Source: an uncultured Flavobacteriaceae bacterium (GTDB taxonomy: Bacteria; Bacteroidota; Bacteroidia; Flavobacteriales; Flavobacteriaceae). From it: DNA of 64,000 nucleotides. The first letter of the stretch is position 1. Each line of letters opens with the position of its first letter. Below are positions 18,524-27,654 of this stretch, piece by piece. A program made the position numbers and the translations under genes. Under the pieces are notes generated by a model. The model was not told the DNA's origin, searched no databases, and saw only the letters and a program-made list of their open reading frames with translations. The stretch is from the NCBI GenBank assembly GCA_947494715.1, contig CANLWG010000001.1, positions 496,001 through 560,000 on the forward strand, in the 5' to 3' direction.

Positions 18524-19939
18524 TCAATTCTCTGAGGTAGCACCCTTACCTTTGCCAAGAAGGAAAACCTCTAAAATACTGGCAATTGCCAATATTGAAA
18601 ATAGGAACAACTCAACTTCCAAGACTCCTATTTTGGATGGAATAATTCCTATTTTGGCAAGAATGAAGGTAATCAAAGCCATTACTGTTATAACGGGCAT
18701 TAGTAGTGACGGTTTTCGTGAACTCAGTATACCGACCAGAATCATGGGCCCCATCATAGCTGTTCCAGTAAAACTGGTCCGTGCCAACAAAACCAAATGT
18801 TCTGTACTAAGGATGGAAAAAATTAGGGCCAATATCCCAAAAAAGAAAATAAAAATTCGGGTTATTAGAATCGCTTTTTTATCCCCTAAGGTAAGTAATG
18901 ATCTTAGCTCCGAACCCAGTGCGAATATTTGGGAATCAGAAGTTGAAATGGCCGCCGCAATCAGCCCTATCAATCCTAATGCAGCTACGCCTTCAGCTTG
19001 ATCGTATAAAAGCACATGTCCTATAAATTCCTGAGTGGATGCCTCAGGATATAATACTGCCCCATACATTCCCATAAATAATGTGGGAAGAATAATCAAT
19101 ATGGCGACAATCCCCAAACCAATGGCCATTTTTCGCAAAGCTGAACTACTTTTCATAATGACAACCCGAGTAGAAATCTGTGGTTGCGTAAAAGGTAGTG
19201 AAATGATAGCAATGGCCGAAATAATCAAAAATTGAGTAGTAAATAGTCCCTTGGGACCGGGAACAGAAAGTAGTTCATTGCTAATGGATTCTACCTTGTC
19301 GAACATAGATGTAATGCTCCCAAAATGGCTTACACAGTTCCAACCGATGATCCATATAGTTATAAAAAGAAGAATACCCTGTAATGTATCATTGTACATA
19401 ATTGCCCTGAGGCCACCTGTTTCACTATATAATATCATAATGCCTACAATAATCAAGCTCCAAGCCCATACCGGAATTGCATCTGGAAAGGCTGCGTTAA
19501 GAAATATGGAAATACCACTGATTTGTACCGCTATGTATGGAATCAAAAAAATCACAGCTCCCCCGAAGGCCACATAACCGGCTAATTTTGCCCCGTAGGT
19601 ATTGACCATTAAACCGGACATTCCCTTAAAATCCAGTTTTCTTGCTTTTCTTCGGAGCATTTCCCCTATCCGGATCAACGCGTACACCATCATAGTATCC
19701 GAAACGGCCAGAAAAATCCAAGCCCCAATACCATGTGTACGGAAAAAGTCGGGCATGCCTATTACGGTAAAGGCACTGAACAAGGTAGCAGCTGTCGTAA
19801 AAAGTCCGATAACAAACCCTATATTACCTCCACCCAGTAAATAGCTTGAGGTAGTCTTTTCCTTAACACGTGTACGCCTAACCAAGAAAATCAGGATACT
19901 TAGGTAAATTACTCCTGCTATTAAAAACTTAGTCAGCAT
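18524..19939 (-). CDS. Sodium:solute symporter (SSS family)
   Basis: A 471-residue membrane protein with about 13 hydrophobic segments. SSS features include LLGGGNIGFVIGLFTTAATLFSAF in TM1-2 and YSETGGLRAIMYNDTLQG in the TM5-6 region, the family's classic signature. It overlaps by 11 bp the upstream gene for a 73-residue two-helix protein, an arrangement known from PanF/YhdT-type symporters. The substrate is probably a sugar or sugar acid made by the exported enzymes of this locus. Confidence 0.88.
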   Translation of the reverse strand: MLTKFLIAGVIYLSILIFLVRRTRVKEKTTSSYLLGGGNIGFVIGLFTTAATLFSAFTVIGMPDFFRTHGIGAWIFLAVSDTMMVYALIRIGEMLRRKARKLDFKGMSGLMVNTYGAKLAGYVAFGGAVIFLIPYIAVQISGISIFLNAAFPDAIPVWAWSLIIVGIMILYSETGGLRAIMYNDTLQGILLFITIWIIGWNCVSHFGSITSMFDKVESISNELLSVPGPKGLFTTQFLIISAIAIISLPFTQPQISTRVVIMKSSSALRKMAIGLGIVAILIILPTLFMGMYGAVLYPEASTQEFIGHVLLYDQAEGVAALGLIGLIAAAISTSDSQIFALGSELRSLLTLGDKKAILITRIFIFFFGILALIFSILSTEHLVLLARTSFTGTAMMGPMILVGILSSRKPSLLMPVITVMALITFILAKIGIIPSKIGVLEVELFLFSILAIASILEVFLLGKGKGATSEN

Positions 19940-20150
19940 TGTTGTCTTCTTTATGTATGATGGATACCAAATAGGCGAGGATTACAAAGAGAAAACTAAC
20001 TAAAAGTCCTGCCCACAAGGTATAGGGCATACCCATTATAAAAGGTTCGGTTATATGCTCGGGAGTCACTAAAGGACTAAACGAGGCAATAAAGGCAAGA
20101 ATGGCCAGACCATCTAAAATTTTTAGTAGGGTAACACGTCTTTTTTTCAT
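19929..20150 (-). CDS. Small two-TM partner subunit of the sodium symporter
   Basis: A 73-residue protein with two hydrophobic helices (about 8-26 and 42-64) separated by a short polar loop (TPEHITEPFIMGMPYTLW). It resembles the DUF3311/YhdT-like small membrane proteins encoded directly before SSS symporters. Its start overlaps the SDR stop (ATGA) and its end overlaps the symporter start by 11 bp, so the three genes are translationally coupled. Family assignment is from size, topology and position. Confidence 0.7.
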   Translation of the reverse strand: MKKRRVTLLKILDGLAILAFIASFSPLVTPEHITEPFIMGMPYTLWAGLLVSFLFVILAYLVSIIHKEDNNAD

Positions 20151-20920
20151 AATCTAGGTATGGTTAAACCTCCATCGACCATGATTACTTGGCCGGTAGA
20201 GTAAGGAAACTTTCCTTCTACCAAGGCTGAAACCGCTTTGCCCACATCCTCTGGGGATCCTATCCTGGATTGAAGAGTAAGTCCTTCATTGATCATTTTT
20301 TGGTATTTCTGTAGCACCTTTGCCGTCATATCGGTTTCAATAACCCCTGGTCTAACTTCGTAAACCGGTATATTGTATTCACCCAGCCTTGTGGCAAACA
20401 ATTGGGTCATCATACTCAGACCAGCTTTGGATAAACAATATTCTCCACGGTTAATGGAGGCGGTGGTGGCGCTAATGGATGATATATTGATAATACAAGA
20501 GACGCTATCGGGAACCATATCCTTTTGTTTTATCATGTGTTGCGCTATTTTTTGGGTAAGAAAAAAAGGCCCTCTGAGGTTAATATCCATGACTCGGTCA
20601 TAGCTTTCCTCAGTAGTCTCTAATAGGCCAAGCCTTTTTTGAGGCCCGACTCCAGCATTGTTTACCAGCACATGAAGCTGATCAAAGGCTTCCAGTACCT
20701 CTGTAATTATTTTGCTCCTTTCTTTGGCAATAGCTATGTTTCCTTGACAGTAGATTACCTTTTTGGCACCTAGTTTTTTCAACTCTTCTAAGGTAGTTGT
20801 CACATTCTTCACTTCCCTAATTCCATTGATGGCCAGGTTACAACCGCTTTTTGCCAATTCTTTAGCTATTCCCAATCCAATCCCCCGGGATCCCCCGGTT
20901 ATCAAAACATTTTTTGTCAT
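20147..20920 (-). CDS. SDR family oxidoreductase
   Basis: A 257-residue classical SDR. The cofactor motif LITGGSRGIG is at residues 6-15, NNAG follows in VLVNNAGVGP, the active site is the Ser of INISSIS with the YCLSK YxxxK motif, and the C-terminus is YSTGQVIMVDGG. I start at the ATG at 20920, where TTATGA overlaps the stop of the OYE gene; a longer frame upstream (to 21034) would run through that gene and begins with non-SDR sequence. It probably oxidises a sugar or reduces a keto acid. Confidence 0.88.
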   Translation of the reverse strand: MTKNVLITGGSRGIGLGIAKELAKSGCNLAINGIREVKNVTTTLEELKKLGAKKVIYCQGNIAIAKERSKIITEVLEAFDQLHVLVNNAGVGPQKRLGLLETTEESYDRVMDINLRGPFFLTQKIAQHMIKQKDMVPDSVSCIINISSISATTASINRGEYCLSKAGLSMMTQLFATRLGEYNIPVYEVRPGVIETDMTAKVLQKYQKMINEGLTLQSRIGSPEDVGKAVSALVEGKFPYSTGQVIMVDGGLTIPRL

Positions 20921-22365
20921 AAGCCTGAATTTTTTTTGAATGCTTTCAATTGGGCGGCTTCGGGTTTCCCTTTGTAATAGGGGTCCAAGGGAAAACAACC
21001 TGATATCATGCCTATTCGGGGTGCCGTGGTACAATCGGAAAAGGTTCTACAAATTTTACCTCGCGTCAACGTTTTCCCGTTTAAAATATCATCTGGCATA
21101 TCGGGGTAACTCAATACCATTCTTCCCAAACCAACAAAATCCGCCATATGATTTTCCACAACGGCCTCCGCTACGTGCGGGAGCCATTCTTGAAGATAGG
21201 AATAGGCCGATCCCACTATGGCAAGGTTTGGAAATTTTCTTTTTATTTCATGGGTAACCTGTATTTGGCGTGCCACTCCAAGAAGCGGATCTTCGGGAGG
21301 GAGATAACCATCCGAAGGTGGAAAAAGTGCCGGCCTTTGAATATGTGGAACGTAATATGGACTTCCGGCTGTGATACAAACCATTTCGATTCCCATTTTC
21401 TCCAAATAAACGATCATCTCAAAAACTTCGGAAAGATCAATTCCAAGGCCTTGATCGGTTCCTCCAAATGCCTCGTCATAAGTACGTGAGGATTTTTCGG
21501 GAACCCCTATATCATTTGTTCCCTTGGTAAATGGAATCCAATCAAAGGCACTAAGCCTTACCGCAACGGGTATATTGCTGGTGGCTTTGATACCTTCCAC
21601 TATAGAGGTCAGAAAACGCATTCGATTCTCCAAGGAGCCTCCATATTTCCCATCGCGATTGAACGCACTTAAAAATTCATGGCCCAAATATCCGTGACAG
21701 TGCTTAATATCAACAAACTGAAACCCGGCCTCTTTGGCAAGTGCAGCTCCTTTTACAAAATCTTCTACTAACCGATCAATATCAGCATCTGTTAATACGG
21801 GGTGGTCTTCAGGGATATTGAACTTTTTATCCAGAACGGAATGCCTGTATAAAATCTTAGGTTTCCGTTTACGGTCATTATCCGGAATAGCGAACCTACC
21901 AGAATGGGTGAGTTGCAAGCCAACGTATAAGTCAGACGATGTTCCAAATTTTGACTCATGGGCACCGATCAAATCGTTGTATAGAAGTTTGAATGTATCC
22001 AAATTGGCTTCATTGATCAACAGCTGATTAGGATTGGCCCTACCTTCAGGATTTACGGCCACGGCTTCACAACCCCAAAGTAACTTGGCCCCGCTGATGG
22101 CAAAATTGTGCCACCGTCGCTTGGTCATTTCCGTGGGCAGACCTTCCAGGGTTCCGTCCCAACCTTCCATGGGAAGAATGCAAAATCGATTGCCAATAAT
22201 TCGACCGGACTTTAATTCAAAAGACTGCCCCATAACAGATTGACCGGGTTCATTCAAAGTTTCGTTAAAGGGGAGGTCAGCCTTAATTTTGGAAAGATGT
22301 TGCAAAAAACTTTCAGCCGTTTTCAATTGTGCTACACGTGGGAACCTTGGTTTTGCTTTGGCCAT
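20917..22365 (-). CDS. NADH:flavin oxidoreductase (Old Yellow Enzyme family)
   Basis: A 482-residue single-domain FMN TIM barrel. Evidence includes the N-terminal NRFCILPMEGWD, LQLTHSGRFA, DIKHCHGYLGHEFLS (catalytic His-x-x-His type pair in OYE proteins), GGSLENRMRF, VRLSAFD, and GLGRMVLSYPD near the C-terminus. A Cys-containing tail (CRTFSDC and GCFPLD) is reminiscent of the 2,4-dienoyl-CoA reductase cluster site but lacks the full four-Cys spacing. There is no fused FAD domain. Its role in sugar catabolism is unclear; it is coupled by ATGA to the SDR and starts 1 bp after the GH88-like stop. Confidence 0.85.
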   Translation of the reverse strand: MAKAKPRFPRVAQLKTAESFLQHLSKIKADLPFNETLNEPGQSVMGQSFELKSGRIIGNRFCILPMEGWDGTLEGLPTEMTKRRWHNFAISGAKLLWGCEAVAVNPEGRANPNQLLINEANLDTFKLLYNDLIGAHESKFGTSSDLYVGLQLTHSGRFAIPDNDRKRKPKILYRHSVLDKKFNIPEDHPVLTDADIDRLVEDFVKGAALAKEAGFQFVDIKHCHGYLGHEFLSAFNRDGKYGGSLENRMRFLTSIVEGIKATSNIPVAVRLSAFDWIPFTKGTNDIGVPEKSSRTYDEAFGGTDQGLGIDLSEVFEMIVYLEKMGIEMVCITAGSPYYVPHIQRPALFPPSDGYLPPEDPLLGVARQIQVTHEIKRKFPNLAIVGSAYSYLQEWLPHVAEAVVENHMADFVGLGRMVLSYPDMPDDILNGKTLTRGKICRTFSDCTTAPRIGMISGCFPLDPYYKGKPEAAQLKAFKKNSGL

Positions 22366-22366
22366 A

Positions 22367-23749
22367 TTACAATGTTATGCCTTTAAAGAATGTATAATAT
22401 GAATCACCTTTGATAACTTCGTCTAGGTACAGGGCTAGTTCTCTGGCATGATAATCCCCCCACATACAGGCTTCACCATTGGGGATGGCGCTGTTTTTTG
22501 GAATATGGTCCCAGCCATTAGGGCGGTGATAGATGGAATGTAGAATCAATCCTTGATGACCTTCATTTGTACTAAGGTATGGCTCATCGAATAGACTATC
22601 GGCTATGGTCAAGCCGGCAGACCAATAGGTATTTGCATCGGTTGTGTTCTTTGCCCTTAAATAGTTACCCAACCTAAGTAGGCCCTGGGCTCCAATAGCC
22701 GCGGCCGAACTGTCAATAGGTTCATGATCATTAAAAGGATTTGATTTTTTATTCCGCCAATCCGGAAGATGAAATAATCCCGGGGCTCCGGTATCCCAAT
22801 ATGGGATTCCATCCAGGGCACTATTTTCCAGGTAAAAGTCACAAGTGGCCCGTGCCGCCTTGAGAAAAATCTCCTCCAATTTCGCCTTGCCTCCCAGTTC
22901 GTCCAGCTCCGGTAATTCCTTTTGACTTTGTAGAAATTCCAATTGTTCCGAAAAGCCCAACATGGCCCAACTGAGACCTCGGGTCCAAGTGGAGAACCCG
23001 CTATATCCCTGTTGGGTGGAAGGGGAGCGAAAGTTTCCGTCATTTGTATTGAAGATAGCTTCGTGGGCCGTTCTTCCCCAAACGTCATAGCTGTCCCGTC
23101 CCTCGCCATAATAAATGGAATACTCGGCCGTGGCCAAAGCATGTTGATAGGCCCTTTTGAGCAAGTTTATCTTGGAATCGTTCTCACCGGAAGAGTGATG
23201 GCCCAACATATGGCCTACTACCAAAATACGAATAGTCCTCATCGTATCCACAAATAGGGAATGTGGTCCATTAAAAGAGTAGATGAATCCCCCTTCGGGA
23301 AGGGTGGTCCATCGTTGTGCCTGGACCGAAGCCGAAAGTTTAAGTGCAAGAGCGCAGAACTCCTTAGCTCCCAGATTCTGTTCAACTTTGCCCTCATTTA
23401 ATAAACGAAGCCAGTTGCCATAAGTACTTGAGTTATTGAAGCCGTGATCATGCACACCAAAATGGCTGATATGGGGCGGCATATGTGCCTTTATATGACC
23501 GATACCGAGATTCAGGAAATAGGCATCCTCGGTAGCATCAAATTGTAACAGTTCGGAACCATATTGAAAACCTTGAGTCCAATCCGTCCAACTTCTTGGT
23601 TCATAGGTTCCGTTTACGGTTACTACCGGGGAGCCGGAAACTCCTTCCAGATGTGAAGCCATACTTTTTATCTTCTGTCCGGATAGGGCCCACAGTCTTT
23701 CTATCTTGTCCTTAAGGTCTTGGGGCTTCAGTTCGGGGTTTATTTGCAT
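22367..23749 (-). CDS. GH88-like unsaturated glucuronyl hydrolase
   Basis: A 460-residue (alpha/alpha)6-barrel-type protein with no signal peptide, so cytoplasmic. Evidence: the HDHGFNNSSTYGN segment with Asp101, the SLFVDTMRTI segment with Asp168 (positions of the two catalytic Asp residues of GH88), GYSGFSTWTRGLSWAM, DSSAAAIGAQGLL and the late CMWGDYHARELAL. GH88/GH105 enzymes hydrate the double bond of unsaturated uronic acids left by polysaccharide lyases. No lyase gene is seen in this window, so either it lies outside or the enzyme has another substrate. Confidence 0.8.
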   Translation of the reverse strand: MQINPELKPQDLKDKIERLWALSGQKIKSMASHLEGVSGSPVVTVNGTYEPRSWTDWTQGFQYGSELLQFDATEDAYFLNLGIGHIKAHMPPHISHFGVHDHGFNNSSTYGNWLRLLNEGKVEQNLGAKEFCALALKLSASVQAQRWTTLPEGGFIYSFNGPHSLFVDTMRTIRILVVGHMLGHHSSGENDSKINLLKRAYQHALATAEYSIYYGEGRDSYDVWGRTAHEAIFNTNDGNFRSPSTQQGYSGFSTWTRGLSWAMLGFSEQLEFLQSQKELPELDELGGKAKLEEIFLKAARATCDFYLENSALDGIPYWDTGAPGLFHLPDWRNKKSNPFNDHEPIDSSAAAIGAQGLLRLGNYLRAKNTTDANTYWSAGLTIADSLFDEPYLSTNEGHQGLILHSIYHRPNGWDHIPKNSAIPNGEACMWGDYHARELALYLDEVIKGDSYYTFFKGITL

Positions 23750-23893
23750 AAGTTCAATTTGCTTTCAAGTGGTCTAATTTCTTTCTTGAAGAAATAGTAA
23801 TAAATCAATGTATTGCGTTTCTAAATATAGGAATAAAGAACCTATACTTTTTGCTTTCGAAACTTGATTCTTTGCAAGTCATTTTAATGAATT

Positions 23894-25603
23894 TTACAAC
23901 GGTCTCGGAACAATACCTGTTCTTTTTGCCCAGACCAACCACATCTGGGCCATTTTTTGGACCAACTCCGGATGTTGTGAGGCCAAATCGTACATTTCGG
24001 TACGATCATTTTCCATATTGAACAACTCCCAATTATTCAGTCCCAAATCGTCAATTTTGTCCCATACGAAGGAATGTGTTTTATCCGCCTTTGAGACCAG
24101 TTTCCATTTTCCCATCCTAACGGCACGGTTACCTTCATGCTCCCAATAAATGGCTTCTCTTTCCAACCCTCTTCCCTCAAAGATGGGAACCAAACTTTTG
24201 CCTTCCATAGGTTGTATTTCATTGCCATCAAAAATAGTAGGGTAAAGGTCACCGCCAACATCCACACAGGTAGCCATGATGTCGATTAAGTGTGCAGGTT
24301 CGGTTCTAAATCCTCCTATTCCAGAGGTCTTGGGATTGATTTTTACAGGCCAATGTACAATTAAAGGTGAAGAAATACCACCCTCATGTACCCAGTGTTT
24401 GTATTCCCTAAAGGGAGTGTTACTAACATTGGCCCAATTACGGCCATAAGCGGTATAGCCATCAGGTGGACCTGGCCATCCCTTTTTCATTACCCCAACG
24501 GGCTTACCTTCCCTAGTGAAAAAGGGGATCATTTCGGTTTGAAGCTCTCCTCGGGCCAAGGGCTCCCTATCCTTTTCTATTGTACGGTTCGCTACCCATT
24601 TCAATTCTTCAGCGCAGGCACCGTTGTCCTGTAGATAGATAATTAAGGTATTCTCCAATTCCCTCTTGGCCTTAAGGGCATCCACTACTTTTCCAATACC
24701 TTCATCCATAAGAGTTATCATGGCTGCGTAGGTCTCCATATTGGCGAGTTCCCATTCCTTATCCGGAATTTCATTGGACCAAGGCTGTATGAGGGAATCC
24801 CGGGGAGTGAGTTCCCATTCCGTTTTGGTCAATCCCATTTTTTCCATCCGCTCAAAACGCTTTTTTCGCATTTTGTCCCAACCTTCGTCGTAACTTCCCT
24901 TGTATTTCGCAATGGCCTCGGCCGGTGCGTGCATGGGCCAATGTGCCGCTGTGTAGGACAAATACAGAAAAAAGGGATTATCTTCTTGATGTTCTTCAAT
25001 ACGTTCCACAGCATAATTGGTAAAGTCTGTGGTACAATAAAAGCCTTCACGGGGTGCAACGTACGTGTTATCTTCTGTCAAGGAACGCGGATCATAGAGA
25101 CTACCTGCTCCGGAAATCATACCAAAGAATCTATCAAAACCCCTTTGTTTAGGCCAATTGTGCTTATCCGGATTATTTATGACATAGGGGGTTACGTGCC
25201 ATTTTCCTGACATGTAGGTGGAGTATCCAGCCTTTTTTAGGGCCTCCGCTATGGTTACTGCGTTTGAACTCAAGTCCCCTCTGAAAGCTGGCGTCCCGCG
25301 GTCATCGACCATATGGCCAATTCCAGCTTGTTGGGGATAAAGACCTGTGAGCAAAGAAGCACGCGTGGGGCAACAACGCGCAGTATTATAGAATTGGGTA
25401 AACCTCAATCCATTGGCGGCAAGTTTATCTAGCCTTGGGGTCTTAATCTCACCACCATAACAACCAATGTCAGAATAACCCATATCATCTCCCATAATGA
25501 GAATAATGTTTGGCCGATCATTCTTTTTCAATGGAGTAGGGGATGTGCAACTTTGGAAAAGTAACGCAATACCTATACATATATAACCCGTTATTTTTTT
25601 CAT
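23894..25603 (-). CDS. Arylsulfatase (S1 family) lipoprotein
   Basis: A 569-residue sulfatase with a lipoprotein signal (LLFQSC, Cys19). The metal site opens with MGDDMGYSDIG. The formylglycine motif C-x-P-x-R is Cys77-Cys78-Pro79-Thr80-Arg81 in TARCCPTRASLLTG, with Cys77 the residue to be converted. GKWHVTP and the later YLQDNGACAEE complete the active site. Its start overlaps the GH127 stop by 4 bp (ATGA). The enzyme would remove sulfate from a glycan outside the cytoplasm; the formylglycine-generating enzyme at 44320 is the likely activator. Confidence 0.92.
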   Translation of the reverse strand: MKKITGYICIGIALLFQSCTSPTPLKKNDRPNIILIMGDDMGYSDIGCYGGEIKTPRLDKLAANGLRFTQFYNTARCCPTRASLLTGLYPQQAGIGHMVDDRGTPAFRGDLSSNAVTIAEALKKAGYSTYMSGKWHVTPYVINNPDKHNWPKQRGFDRFFGMISGAGSLYDPRSLTEDNTYVAPREGFYCTTDFTNYAVERIEEHQEDNPFFLYLSYTAAHWPMHAPAEAIAKYKGSYDEGWDKMRKKRFERMEKMGLTKTEWELTPRDSLIQPWSNEIPDKEWELANMETYAAMITLMDEGIGKVVDALKAKRELENTLIIYLQDNGACAEELKWVANRTIEKDREPLARGELQTEMIPFFTREGKPVGVMKKGWPGPPDGYTAYGRNWANVSNTPFREYKHWVHEGGISSPLIVHWPVKINPKTSGIGGFRTEPAHLIDIMATCVDVGGDLYPTIFDGNEIQPMEGKSLVPIFEGRGLEREAIYWEHEGNRAVRMGKWKLVSKADKTHSFVWDKIDDLGLNNWELFNMENDRTEMYDLASQHPELVQKMAQMWLVWAKRTGIVPRPL

Positions 25604-27606
25604 GGCATACTTTTTTGCTTTAACCAGACGGACATTTCCCCGATTTCCCGGTGTGCCCAGGCATAGTAGGGGATTGCGGTAATCGTTTGGCCTTTGATCT
25701 TGCCAATACCACCCAGTAGTTCCGAATCGAACGAATAGTTCAACATCTCTTCTTCGGGTATCTGAAGGTCAAGGACTCCTACGGGATTATCTACTTCCTC
25801 GGCGCAATACACCAATGGCCCACGTTCCAGTGCAATTTTGCCCCTGTTGGCAGCTACCAACTCATGGCTCACCACCTTTCGAACGGGCATTTCGAAGGAG
25901 ATATTGATTTTGTCATTTGGAGACCAGTTATTATTTTCCAATGTAATATAACCGTCCTTGATTGATGTATTGGAAGTTTCTCCATTTATGGATACGGTGA
26001 TGGTAGGGGAATGATCGTCATTATAATGATACAGGTCTCCATCCATTACTCGGTTCCTGGCCCATCCTGGAACCCTGAGCTTAAGAACTGCTGAAATAGC
26101 ATTTTTGTTTAAAATCTCTAATTTCACGGAGCCCTCCCAAGGATAGTTTGTGGTTTGGGCAAGTTGCAGATTTCCACTTTCCAAAGGGATTTCGGTCTCA
26201 TTGCCAATATACAAATTCACATATACTTCATCGCCCTTAACGGCATACATATAACTGGGAAGGGAAGGTAAAATTCGGACCACGTTTACGGGACAACAGG
26301 AACAATCAAACCAAGGAGATCTGCCACATACACCCTGGTTAAATTTTGAAACGCCATCCACTTCCAAGGGGTTGGGATAGAAGAAGGTATTGCCTTCAAA
26401 GGAGACCCCCGCGAGGAAACCATTATATAGAGTTCTTTCAAAAACATCCATATATTTTACATCGCCACTTTTTAGGAACATGCGGTGGTTCCAAAGCATA
26501 AGGGCAATGGCAGCACAAGTTTCGGTATAGGCAGTGGCATTCGGGAGTTCATAATCAGGTCCAAAGCCCTCGTGCTTTGGTTCGGCCCCAATGCCACCGG
26601 TAAGGTAAATTTTTTGATGTACGATATCGTTCCAAATTTTGTCAAGGGCATTATCATAGGCCGTTTCACCGGTTAATGCTGCTACATCGGTTGCCCCGGA
26701 GTAGAAATACCCGGCCCGAACGGAATGCCCTACGGCTTCTTCTTGCTCGGCAAGAGGTAAATGATCTTGTTGATATTTTCCGGCATATTTCCCCTCCGTG
26801 GTATTGTGTCCTTCTGCATTTCCACGTTGATCGATGAAAAACTTCGCAAGTTCCAGATATTTCTTTTCACCTGTAGTCCGATACAGTTTCACCAATCCTA
26901 TTTCTATTTCCTGATGTCCCGGCACCCCCATATTTTTACCGGCACCAAAAACTTGATCGATGAGGTCGGCATTTTTAAGAGCAACTTCTAGTAAGGACCT
27001 TTCCCCCGTTGCCTGAAAATGCGCTACCGCGGCCTCATAAAGGTGACCCACATTATATAGTTCATGATAGGTTTGGAGATTGGTCCATCTTTTGTCACCA
27101 GCACCATCCGCCGCCTTATCTGGATTTATGGTACGGTTGGTATACAAATAGCCATCATCTTCCTGCGCCGCAGCTATTTTTGCTATTAACTCGTCCAAAA
27201 ATGATTTGAGTTTTGAGTCATCGTGAACCTGTAATGAATAACTAGCTCCTTCAATGACCTTAAATACATCCGAATCATTAAAAAAAATACCTTCAAAATC
27301 CCCTTCTTCCAATCCGCCTGCAATCGCAAAATTCCGAAGCCTCCCCGTTTCTTCACATTTTTTAAAATTATAAGGAATGGTTACTTTTCGGTTCGTTTCC
27401 AACCTGGGTGTCCAAAAATCATCTCTAATCGCCACAGAGGTAAATGGTACGGGTTGTATGGGATAATCCAACTGGGTAACCGAGGTTTTCGCAACTTCGG
27501 TTTCAGTTATTTTTTCTTTACAGGATGTCATTATAAACAGGACAAATATAAAAGCATTTCTTACCAAAGAAGAACTCAAACAATTGGGCCAAATAGTATT
27601 TTTCAT
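25600..27606 (-). CDS. GH127 beta-L-arabinofuranosidase-like lipoprotein
   Basis: A 668-residue protein, lipoprotein signal FIMTSC (Cys29). GH127 hallmarks: the TETC segment with Glu362 and Cys364 and the CSCC segment with Cys437 and Cys438, which match the zinc ligands and the Cys nucleophile of characterised beta-L-arabinofuranosidases. The family also has galactofuranosidase and other activities. I choose ATG 27606 over an upstream TTG at 27654 because it gives a normal signal peptide. It overlaps the sulfatase start by 4 bp. Confidence 0.87.
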   Translation of the reverse strand: MKNTIWPNCLSSSLVRNAFIFVLFIMTSCKEKITETEVAKTSVTQLDYPIQPVPFTSVAIRDDFWTPRLETNRKVTIPYNFKKCEETGRLRNFAIAGGLEEGDFEGIFFNDSDVFKVIEGASYSLQVHDDSKLKSFLDELIAKIAAAQEDDGYLYTNRTINPDKAADGAGDKRWTNLQTYHELYNVGHLYEAAVAHFQATGERSLLEVALKNADLIDQVFGAGKNMGVPGHQEIEIGLVKLYRTTGEKKYLELAKFFIDQRGNAEGHNTTEGKYAGKYQQDHLPLAEQEEAVGHSVRAGYFYSGATDVAALTGETAYDNALDKIWNDIVHQKIYLTGGIGAEPKHEGFGPDYELPNATAYTETCAAIALMLWNHRMFLKSGDVKYMDVFERTLYNGFLAGVSFEGNTFFYPNPLEVDGVSKFNQGVCGRSPWFDCSCCPVNVVRILPSLPSYMYAVKGDEVYVNLYIGNETEIPLESGNLQLAQTTNYPWEGSVKLEILNKNAISAVLKLRVPGWARNRVMDGDLYHYNDDHSPTITVSINGETSNTSIKDGYITLENNNWSPNDKINISFEMPVRKVVSHELVAANRGKIALERGPLVYCAEEVDNPVGVLDLQIPEEEMLNYSFDSELLGGIGKIKGQTITAIPYYAWAHREIGEMSVWLKQKSMP

Positions 27607-27654
27607 CACTTCATTTTTTTGGTATGCATGATAAAGAAATCTGTGAATAAACAA

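Noticed and set aside
27607-27654. Longer N-terminus of the GH127 protein from a TTG at 27654
   Set aside because: It would add 16 residues ahead of the signal peptide; ATG 27606 gives a normal lipoprotein signal.
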